DNA of 44,036 nucleotides. Source: Hydnum rufescens UP504. Lineage: Eukaryota > Basidiomycota > Agaricomycetes > Cantharellales > Hydnaceae. The stretch's first letter is position 1; the number at the start of each line of letters is the position of its first letter. Both the position numbers and the translations under genes were made by a program. Positions 20,123 through 27,816 of the stretch are shown in pieces. Under the pieces are notes generated by a model. It was not told where the DNA came from. It saw only the letters and a program-made list of their open reading frames with translations, and ran no database searches. The stretch is taken from the NCBI GenBank assembly GCA_014904985.1, contig MU129147.1:40630-84665 (forward strand), in the 5' to 3' direction.

Positions 20123-20267
20123 ACCACATCCACTCCACTGGGTGTGGTAATTCTTTAAGGTAAGTACTTCAAGCTGGAAGTACAATCGCGCAAAAGGAGC
20201 AGCATAGGCTGCTCCTTTTGCATGGCTTTTCTTTTCTTTTTCACTAATGTATTGTTTATTATTTGAG
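20123..20267 (+). repeat. Hairpin-intron module C-R9 (distal type)
   Basis: Exon hairpin ACCACATCCACTCCACTGGG.., TTAAG|GTAAGT, 108-nt intron (20,160-20,267), stem CAAAAGGAGCAGC..GCTGCTCCTTTTG (20,191-20,221), CTAAT, and TTTGAG in place of TAG. Closely related to B-R5. Confidence 0.65.
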
Positions 20268-20617
20268 GTCCCAATGGCCCACACCAACCTCCCAATCAAT
20301 TTCCCTGCTCCCAGACTCAAAACCTGTGCAAGCTATCCGTAAACTGGTGACTCCGCCAAATGAAAACATGGGACCCTGGGTGATATCTGTATAATTAATA
20401 GTATAATAATAAATAAATAAATATTCATAAATATTCATGTGATCTAGCACAGCTGTTGACTGGAAGTTTGCCCAATAAGGCCCCAATGGGGCCCTAATTG
20501 GGGCCCAAGCCACAACCCAAGTAGCAGACTGGGGCCCCAATAGTGTCTGGTACCTACTTAGGTACCAAATCATGCCCCAGAATAGATACCTAACAAGGGG
20601 GTCACATATGGCTGTCC
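20268..20617. other. Outer right end of C
   Basis: No gene. Includes a TAATAAATAAATAAATATTCA microsatellite-like stretch (20,396-20,438), GGGGCCC words (20,482-20,545) and GGTACCTACTTAGGTACC (20,550-20,567). Confidence 0.45.
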
Positions 20618-20622
20618 AAGGT
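20480..20622 (+). repeat. Terminal-motif repeat, copy 1
   Basis: Several GGGGCCC(C)AAT words, then GGTACCTACTTAGGTACC, GATACCTA and ATGGCTGTCCAAGGTG, in the same order and strand as 22,985-23,140. The 11,521-11,700 copy is inverted. Confidence 0.55.
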
Positions 20623-20832
20623 GCATTATAGCAAGTGTTTGATGTGTCATAGCAAGTGTTTGATAGGTCATAGCAAGTGTTTGACTCATCATAGCAAGTG
20701 TTTGATAGGTCATAGCAAGTGTTTGATTCATCATAGCAAGTGTTTGATAGGTCGTAGCAAGTGTTTGATAGGTCATAGCAAGTGTTTGATTCATCATAGC
20801 AAGTGCTCTAGGAGTAGTAGCAAGTGATATGA
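20618..20832. repeat. 21-bp minisatellite
   Basis: About nine to ten tandem copies of TCATAGCAAGTGTTTGATAGG with variants GATGTG, GACTCA and GATTCA at the end of the unit. Because 21 is divisible by three, frames stay open on both strands (HSKCLIG-like heptapeptides), which explains two spurious ORFs. No sign of a real gene. Confidence 0.9.
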
Positions 20833-20994
20833 CCTACCATAGTAGGTACTGGCCTGCTATGAGGAAACCCTTCAAGGGTATGTTTGAAAACCTTAAAAAC
20901 AGGCCTTCAAGGGTCAAAAGTAGTTGCCCTAAGCTGTTGTTTTTTTTGAAGGCAGCTGCTTCTTACCTGATTCATTTGATCTGCTTCCTACCTT

Positions 20995-21655
20995 CCCTAG
21001 GTATCTCATTGCCAGTAATGCCCTGCACTGCCTCTGCCTGCCGTTGTGGCTGCACAAGCATGACTCCATTCCCACATGCTCATATGACCTTTCTAATCCC
21101 GATGCCCTGTGCTGTCTCCACCTGATGTTTTGGCTGTGCAAGCATGGCCCCGTTCCCACACACTCGTGTGATCTTTCTCATCTCATTGCTGGCAATGCCC
21201 TGCACTGTCTCCACCTGCCATTGTGGCTGCACAAGCATGACTCCTTTCCCATATGGTTGTACAACCTTTCTCATCTCATTGCCAGTAATGCCTGGCACTG
21301 TCTCCACCTGTCGTTGTGGCTGCTCGAGCACGATTCCATTCCCACAGGTTTGTGCAACCTTTCTCATCTCATTGCCAGTTGCCTTGTGCTGTCTCCACCT
21401 GTCATTGCAGCTGTGTGAGCAGGACTCCATTCCCACACACTCATGCGACCTTTCTCGTCTCATTGCCAGCAATGCCCTGCGCTGTCTCCACTTGCCATTG
21501 TGGCTGTGCAAGCATGGCTCCATTTCCACACACTCATGCAACCTTTCTTGTCTCATTGCCAGCAATGCCCTGCGCTGTCTCCGCTTGCTGTTGTGGCTGT
21601 GCGAGCATGGCTCCATTTCCACACACTCATGCAACCTTTCTTGTTTCCATTAATA
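20995..21655. repeat. 93-bp tandem satellite
   Basis: About seven tandem copies of a 93-bp unit (starts of TCTCATTG at 21,181, 21,274, 21,367, 21,458 and 21,551). Each reads roughly CTCATTGCCAGCAATGCCCT then GCTGTGCAAGCATGGCTCC. The unit is divisible by three, so 31-residue Cys/Pro-rich repeats run on both strands (169-209 aa and 184 aa). Neither strand has a convincing start, signal peptide or splice context, so I call it a satellite; a secreted Cys-rich repeat protein is a weaker alternative. Confidence 0.75.
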
Positions 21656-21659
21656 TTTT

Positions 21660-21800
21660 CTCCCTGACATTGCTGGCCACTCCCTGCCCTCTGGGGGGGC
21701 TACAGCCTATGCTTTGGCAGGTTTATATTCAAGCTCTTGGTCAGTGGTCTTCTGATGCTTTCAGGGTGGCCTGTCCCCTTCAGCTCCTTCCCATTAAGTT
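21660..21800 (+). pseudogene. Tyrosine recombinase C-terminal fossil
   Basis: Read from 21,675 the translation gives GHSLPSGGATAYALAGLYIQ then ALGQWSSDAF. This matches the H-x-x-R...H/W box of fungal tyrosine recombinases (DIRS/Ngaro/Crypton style), where GHSxR..G.T..L.G is usual. The catalytic Arg is replaced by Pro (CCC) and the protein loses similarity right after the box, without the Tyr nucleophile. The preceding bases are the 93-bp satellite, so only this small block remains. It differs from the recombinase at 31.5-32.7 kb, so it is from another element. Confidence 0.65.
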
Positions 21801-22437
21801 TGACACCACCTTGCCCCTCCTGTCCAGCCTTTCCATTACCAGACTGTCACTGCTGGATCTAGGGCCCTGTCTCTTGTCACCTCTATGCATTATTGCCCAC
21901 TTTGCTGATCAGTTGATATTTAGGGAACAGATAAGGTTATGTTAGCCTAACATCCGCATGGCTAGCACTGTATCCTGGATCCTTCATCATTTACAAGTCT
22001 ATTTGTAATTTCCCCTTTGCTGGCTTTCTCCATGCCTAGCATCTATACTATTTTTTTTCCTGCTTCCTCCTCTTCCATGTCCTGTTTTATGCCGTTGCCA
22101 TGGCAAGCTTTCCCATTGGGTTTTGATGCTACCTGGCATGGTGCCCCTGTACTTACTAGACTGTTACTGCTGAATCTGAGGGCTTCATGACTCAAACCTG
22201 CATAAATTGAAATAAGTGCCTATAACTTACTATAGTCAGTATAGATGTTGTGCAGCTGGGGCCCAAGTCACATCAGGACTTCCTAGGACATCCTGATGGG
22301 TCCCCAAAATCCTCCTGGGATATCCTGAGTTCACACCATTGCTTGGGCTTAATCAAATCAGGGATTAGATAACCCTGGGAAGACCCATAATAACAGTTGA
22401 CCATGTAGCTGCAGCAACTATTTCAAGTGAAGATGAT
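21801..22437. other. No gene recognised
   Basis: Unique-looking AT-moderate sequence. An AACC/GGTT-rich AAGGTTATGTTAGCCTAACA stretch lies at about 21,934-21,952. No coding region with support. Confidence 0.35.
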
Positions 22438-22815
22438 ATGGCAGACAGCCCTGATGGCCTGTACAATCATGCTTCAACTACATTGTCCAATACCTCCAAG
22501 CCAGTGCACACCTCTCTTCCTGGACCTTCACAGCCACACCCCAAACCCCGCTTTACAATTCCACCCAGTACAGTGGCACAACCGACTAATGTACCACCAT
22601 TCTCTGCTGGAGACATTGAGGGGGACCCCCCTTTTCCAGGTTCATTCACTCAGCCAAACTTCAATATTGGCACAGATGCTGAGCTTGATGCCTTAGTGAG
22701 CTTGATAAGTCAAATGCCATTTGATCCCTCTCTTGATGCCAATCTCTCTGCACACTCATCCTTTGCAACAACCAACTTATTGAGTGACTCTATGAGTTGG
22801 CCTCCATATCAATAA
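22438..22815 (+). CDS. Unrecognised ORF, 125 aa, Pro/Ser-rich with acidic tail
   Basis: The frame starts MADSPDGLYNHASTTLS and runs through a Pro/Ser/Thr-rich low-complexity region to an acidic-hydrophobic segment (GTDAELDALVSLISQMPFD), then ends MSWPPYQ. The frame is open upstream for about 15 codons before the Met. The composition resembles the disordered tail of a transcription regulator with an activation-like segment, but no DNA-binding domain is visible. It may be the last exon of a larger decayed gene. It lies between the two copies of the terminal-motif repeat. Confidence 0.35.
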   Translation: MADSPDGLYNHASTTLSNTSKPVHTSLPGPSQPHPKPRFTIPPSTVAQPTNVPPFSAGDIEGDPPFPGSFTQPNFNIGTDAELDALVSLISQMPFDPSLDANLSAHSSFATTNLLSDSMSWPPYQ

Positions 22816-22984
22816 ACTGCCATTGATTTCCAGATTATATTTTGGCTATGTTAGTTACTATGCTTTAGTTAATTTGGTTAAGGATCTCAGTACCTCCTTA
22901 GCAATAAACTGTTGATTTCTGCATCATACTTTGGCTAATTTGGTTAACCCCCAGTACCTATACTAAATAGAGAGAATATCTTAA

Positions 22985-23140
22985 GTGAGAGTTCTGGGGC
23001 CCCATTGGGCCCCACTGGGCCCCCATCATGGATGATCATTGGGTGCATTTGGGCCCCATAGTCTCAAGTACCTAGTTAGGTACCAAAACATGTCTGGGAT
23101 TTGCTACCTATGAAGGACCAGACTTATGGCTGTCCGAGGT
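22985..23140 (+). repeat. Terminal-motif repeat, copy 2
   Basis: GGGGCCCCATTGGGCCCC words, AAGTACCTAGTTAGGTACC, GCTACCTATGAAGGACCAG and ATGGCTGTCCGAGGTGGC parallel the copy at 20,480-20,622 in the same strand, about 2.5 kb apart. Confidence 0.55.
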
Positions 23141-23687
23141 GGCATGTTCTCTGCTTTGTTTGGGGTACGGTTGCTCAAGGCTTGACTACACATATTTGGG
23201 TGATTACATGGCAGTATCGGTTTGTCCTCCGGTCTAGAGTCTTTCCACGTTGGAAGAGTCATACTCAAGATCTTGCCTTGAATACAAGAGATTTCTTGTA
23301 TGCCTCACTATGTTGTGCATGCTCCTCAAAACCTTGTTGACCTCTTTGCCCCCAATTCGTAGTATGGTGCTCATGATGAGGCATTCAGAAAGTCCTTACC
23401 AACTCTCCCCCCACCATCAGCACCCTCAACTGTGCAACATGTCAGTCCATATGATGCCCACTAACTCTGATTTTCTGTGCACAGTCCCATCATCTGACCC
23501 AACAGCACATCAAGCCCCATACTGTATGTGCGTCCCCCATGGAGGGTTCAATGGGCTGCACACATTTTGTTCCTGATCCCGCTTTCCAATGGACGCATGG
23601 ATAAACTGCGGCATTTGCTTCACCAAGTAATCTGTGATGCACACCATGAAGTCGTTCCCGAATTGCATTCCCTTATTGAAGGAATGG
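23141..23687. other. No gene recognised, left flank of element E
   Basis: Open frames of 60-108 codons overlap in different frames and both strands with no family match. A fragment LLHQVICDAHHEVVPELHSL (plus strand, about 23,609-23,668) looks protein-like but is interrupted by E. Confidence 0.3.
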
Positions 23688-23695
23688 TACTGATG
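23688..23695 (+). other. Target-site duplication TACTGATG, left copy
   Basis: TACTGATG directly precedes the CACCTCAGGCC end of element E. The same 8 bases follow the other end at 33,721-33,728. Confidence 0.8.
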
Positions 23696-23789
23696 CACCT
23701 CAGGCCCCCCATTTCAGCAACCTCCTTAGGTTGACTTCGTCCTGTGTGGATGTCAACCTAACAAGGTAGGACTGAATGTGTGCCTTTGT

Positions 23790-24040
23790 GGAGCTACAGT
23801 CAGAATGTTCCATATAAATAAGTGTAGCTACACAACCTGAAGTGTAGCACCACTGGGGGTCCGGGGGCTCTGCCCCAGGAGCTCAGGGGTAGTGTTGCTA
23901 CATTTTTGAATTAGACTATTAGTGGAGCTACAGTTGTGTGCCTCAGGGTAGTCATGTAGCTACACCCTATAGAGTCCTTCAAATAGTGTAGCTACATCTA
24001 TGGGTGAGTATTGAATGAATCAGTGTAGCTACACATAGCC
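23790..24040. repeat. Subterminal TGTAGCTACA cluster, left
   Basis: Eight exact or near copies of the palindrome GTGTAGCTACAC (variants GGAGCTACAG, GTTGCTACAT, GTAGCACCAC). Clustered short motifs near transposon ends are typical transposase-binding regions; binding here is inferred. Confidence 0.65.
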
Positions 24041-24387
24041 AGATTTGCCTTCAAAAAAAATGCAATGACAGCCTTGGCCATAAGGTAAATTTATTGCATA
24101 ATTAATACTACCTAATGAACACATTATATAACTACCTACTAATCTATTACCTAATTATTTTACTACCTAATTGATTGTATAATTATATAATTTAGATTGC
24201 ATAACGGCACCTCTGGCACCGGTTATGCAAAGAGAGGGGTCAGCCCACCCCACCCCATCAACTAGAGGGGTGGAGGCTGCGCAGATACCCAGAAACAATG
24301 CTTCCAGGACCCCCATGCCACACAAGGGGCCCTGGGAGGTGCTGGAGGGGGTGGAGGCCCCTGGGGAGTGGGGAGGACTGGGGGATT

Positions 24388-24531
24388 CTATAATGGGAAG
24401 ATGGCGGGTTAGTGAAAAAATCAAGAGGAGTGCAAAAAGAGTAGCCAGAGGCTGCTCTTTTTGCACTAAAGTAGCTCTAAAAATAACAACATACCTAAGC
24501 ACCACACCCCAGTCTATACTGGGGTGTGGTG
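24388..24531 (-). repeat. Hairpin-intron module E-L1
   Basis: Exon hairpin CACCACACCCCAG..CTGGGGTGTGGTG (24,500-24,531), CTTAG|GTATGT, 107-nt intron (24,388-24,494), stem GTGCAAAAAGAGCAGCC..GGCTACTCTTTTTGCAC, CTAAC, CATTATAG. Confidence 0.8.
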
Positions 24532-27038
24532 ACTGCTCCTGGGCTCTTGGTAGATGGTGGTGGTGGTGTTGTGCGAAACGAAAACTTTCTGGCAATTGCC
24601 GGTAAATTGAACCTGGGACTCAATGCCGGCAATTGCCCAGTTTCAAAGGCAAGCCACCTGCTGCTATGAAAAAGCCTAAATGTGGTAACTAGATAGACCC
24701 ATATAATAGGGTAGATTAGATAATACTGCATAATAACTTTGGATCATTTCTCATTACATAATACAGTGATTCCTATTTAAAAAAGCCTAAATGCAGAAAT
24801 TGGATAAAGTACATCCAAACAAGGGGTGAGCAGACCATTCTGAAATTTGGTACATCATTAGAAAATATTTCTACACAGATTATATCAAAATTTCAGCTAA
24901 ATTGGTCCAGGGGTTATGGAGATATAAGGCAAACAAGTCTGGACATTGATAATTTATTTCCTCCCTTTGCAGAATAGCTAGAGACTTTAAAATTGGCAAA
25001 AACTTAGACAATATAATTTCCTAACCATGTGCCAAAAATCAGCCCAATCCATGCACTTTAAGGGAATGAACTCCCTTTTCAGGCAAAAAGAGAACAACAA
25101 GCTACCATGAATGTTAACACTTCAAATTACACCCAAAATAGGTGTAATAGGCTCATAATAGTATATCCCTGACTATATCCAAAAATATAATGAATTGGAT
25201 GTGTGGAAGTAGCTGAAATTGAGGGGGAGGGGGGAAAAGATCAAAAGTGAATTACATAAGATGTACCGCAGGGGTGGCTCTTATATTATGCCACTGAGTT
25301 AATACATATATGGGGAGTGTACATACCAGATATCAGCCCAACTGGACTCCATTTAGGCAGTACTCCACAGGCCTCCCCCCTAAACAACAATTTCCTCCCC
25401 AGAGCCTTCCATCCATGCAATTTCCTTGGAAATGCACACTTAGTTCATCCAAATACATTTATAGCATCCTCAAATTTTCAGATTCATAACTCCAGTGCCA
25501 GAGTCTCCATAATATTTTCAAGTTTCACTGAAATACACCCTCCAGTTGGGACACTTCCAGAGCTCCAATCACTCTGATTTTTTGTAGGCCACACCTCCTC
25601 ACTATTTGAGGCTGCCCTAAAATTTCAGCCATTCTGAGGACTTTTGAAATCTGTCACATGACCAAGATCTTCTCCTCCCCCTGCTTCACTCAGTCCTCTA
25701 ATTTGTATGGACTTTGTTGCCATTTGTAGTAGTAGTATGTGACAGTGTATGATTTAAATTTCAAAATATTCCATGCAATATTCATGGAGTTATTCAAGAA
25801 ACATTCTAGATCAATTCAATTTGGGGTCAGAACAGCGGTATTTAGTGGAAATACTGCTGTTCTGACCCCAAATTGAATTGATCTAGAATGTTTCTTGAAT
25901 AACTCCATGAATATTGCATGGAATATTTTGAAATTTAAATCATACACTGTCACATACTACTACTACAAATGGCAACAAAGTCCATACAAATTAGAGGACT
26001 GAGTGAAGCAGGGGGAGGAGAAGATCTTGGTCATGTGACAGATTCAAAAGTCCTCAGAATGGGCTGAAATTTTAGGGCAGCCTCAAATAGTGAGGAGGTG
26101 TGGCCTACAAAAAATCAGAGTGATTGGAGCTCTGGAAGTGTCCCAACTGGAGGGTGTATTTCAGTGAAACTTGAAAATATTATGGAGACTCTGGCACTGG
26201 AGTTATGAATCTGAAAATTTGAGGGATGCTATAAATGTATTTGGATGAACTAAGTGTGCATTTCCAAGGAAATTGCATGGATGGAAGGCTCTGGGAGGAA
26301 ATTGTTGTTTAGGGGGGAGGCCTGTGGAGTACTGCCTAAATGGAGTCCAGTTGGGCTGATATCTGGTATGTACACTCCCCATATATGTATTAACTCAGTG
26401 GCATAATATAAGAGCACCCCTGCGGTACATCTTATGTAATTCACTTTTGATCTTTTCCCCCTCCCCCTCAATTTCAGCTACTTCCACACATCCAATTCAT
26501 TATATTTTTGGATATAGTCAGGGATATACTATTATGAGCCTATTACACCTATTTTGGGTGTAATTTGAAGTGTTTAACATTCATGGTAGCTTGTTGTTCT
26601 CTTTTTGCCTGAAAAGGGAGTTCATTCCCTTAAAGTGCATGGATTGGGCTGATTTTTGGCACATGGTTAGGAAATTATATTGTCTAAGTTTTTGCCAATT
26701 TTAAAGTCTCTAGCTGTTCTGCAAAGGGAGGAAATAAATTATCAATGTCCAGACTTGTTTGCCTTATATCTCCATAACCCCTGGACCAATTTGGCTGAAA
26801 TTTTGATATAATCTGTGTAGAAATATTTTCTAATGATGTACCAAATTTCAGAATGGTCTGCTCACCCCTTGTTTGGATGTACTTTATCCAATTTCTGCAT
26901 TTAGGCTTTTTTAAATAGGAATCACTGTATTATGTAATGAGAAATGATCCAAAGTTATTATGCAGTATTATCTAATCTACCCTATTATATGGGTCTATCT
27001 AGTTACCACATTTAGGCTTTTTCATAGCAGCAGGTGGC

Positions 27039-27100
27039 TTGCCTTTGAAACTGGGCAATTGCCGGCATTGAGTCCCAGGTTCAATTTACCGGCAATTGCC
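27039..27100 (+). promoter_or_regulatory. Conserved core of element E, right arm (double)
   Basis: GGGCAATTGCCGGCATTGAG is followed about 15 nt on by ACCGGCAATTGCC, so E has two copies of the palindromic word. Mirror copy at about 24,590-24,650; A has the same pair near 5,610-5,680. Between them lies GGTTCAATT, which resembles a Pol III B box, but no convincing A box or tRNA fold was found. Confidence 0.4.
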
Positions 27101-27159
27101 AGAAAGTTTTCGTTTTGCATGACACCACCACCACCATCTACCAAGAGCCCAGGAGCAGT

Positions 27160-27303
27160 CACCACACCCCAGTATAGACTGGGGTGTGGTGCTTAGGTAT
27201 GTTGTTATTTTTATAGCTACTTTAGTGCAAAAAGAGCAGCCTCTGGCTACTCTTTTTGCACTCCTCTTGATTTTTTCACTAACCCGCCATCTTCCCATTA
27301 TAG
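27160..27303 (+). repeat. Hairpin-intron module E-R1
   Basis: Mirror of E-L1: exon hairpin 27,160-27,191, CTTAG|GTATGT at 27,197, stem GTGCAAAAAGAGCAGCC..GGCTACTCTTTTTGCAC (27,226-27,261), TCACTAACC, CATTATAG ending at 27,303 (107 nt). Confidence 0.8.
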
Positions 27304-27361
27304 AATCCCCCCAGGTCCTCCCCACTCCCCAGGGGCCTCCACCCCCTCCAGCACCTCCCAG

Positions 27362-27454
27362 GGCCCCTTGTGTGGCATGGGGGAGGTAGCATGAACAGAG
27401 CCAGCCTAAGGGCTGGCATTGTTCATGCTACCTCCCCCATGCCACACAAGGGGG
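27362..27454. repeat. Small secondary foldback inside the right arm of E
   Basis: The arm sequence CCCCTTGTGTGGCATGGGGG is followed by AGGTAGCATGAAC, a short CCAGCCTAAGGGCTGG hairpin, and then the inverse of all of it back to CCCATGCCACACAAGGGG. The left arm has only the single copy (about 24,311-24,333). This is an inverted duplication gained on the right arm. Confidence 0.85.
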
Positions 27455-27635
27455 TCCTGGAAGCATCATTTCTGGGTATCTGCGCAGCCTCCACCCCTCT
27501 AGTTGATGGGGTGGGGTGGGCTGACCCCTCTCTTTGCATAACTGGCACCAGAGGTGCCAGTTATGCAATCTAAATTATATAATTATACAATCAATTAGGT
27601 AGTAAAATAATTAGGTAATAGATTAGTAGGTAGTT

Positions 27636-27781
27636 CAAGGTTGTGGTGCGAGGCACGAGTGCCACACACGTAGGCTAGTGTAATGAAGGAGCAGAGACTG
27701 CTGGATGTTTTGTTGTGCCGCCTCTCAGTCGGCTCAAAGAAAATCCTGCATCTGGCAGACGGTCCTTCTTGCTTTCTGTCA
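27636..27781 (+). repeat. Split direct repeat A1
   Basis: 146 bp starting CAAGGTTGTGGTG; pairs with A2 (32,918-33,063) with ten differences, all transitions, all explained by decay at nine CpG sites. Confidence 0.9.
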
Positions 27782-27816
27782 ATCTTTATCAATACACATT
27801 CGTTTGTGTCTCTCTC

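Larger units (their letters stand above)
11830..20620. repeat. Palindromic element C, interrupted by D and a helicase relic
   Basis: Four minus-strand modules (12.2-13.2 kb) and nine plus-strand modules (17.7-20.3 kb) point outward from a central interval. The inner ends are mirror copies: 13,195-13,255 and 17,622-17,690 share a core reading GAAGCCGGAACCTGCCAGCATTGAG on the right. Between them lie element D, a helicase pseudogene and unrecognised sequence, so the original centre is lost or buried. The right array changes type between C-R5 and C-R6, suggesting two arrays were joined. Outer limits are approximate. Confidence 0.55.

Noticed and set aside
8661..20221. Hairpins with T-runs as bacterial intrinsic terminators
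   Set aside because: The T-run is part of the stem and pairs with an A-run; the setting is a fungal nuclear genome with splice signals around each hairpin.
20570..20827. Heptapeptide repeat proteins (HSKCLIG / QTLAMTY)
   Set aside because: Artefact of a 21-bp minisatellite open on both strands.
21080..21634. 184-aa minus-strand repeat protein
   Set aside because: The frame is open only because the 93-bp satellite unit is divisible by three; the plus strand is equally open.
27020..27100. tRNA-derived SINE with A and B boxes
   Set aside because: GGTTCAATT resembles a B box, but the A-box candidate (TAGCAGCAGGTGG) is weak, only A and E have it, and no tRNA fold or poly-A/T tail follows.
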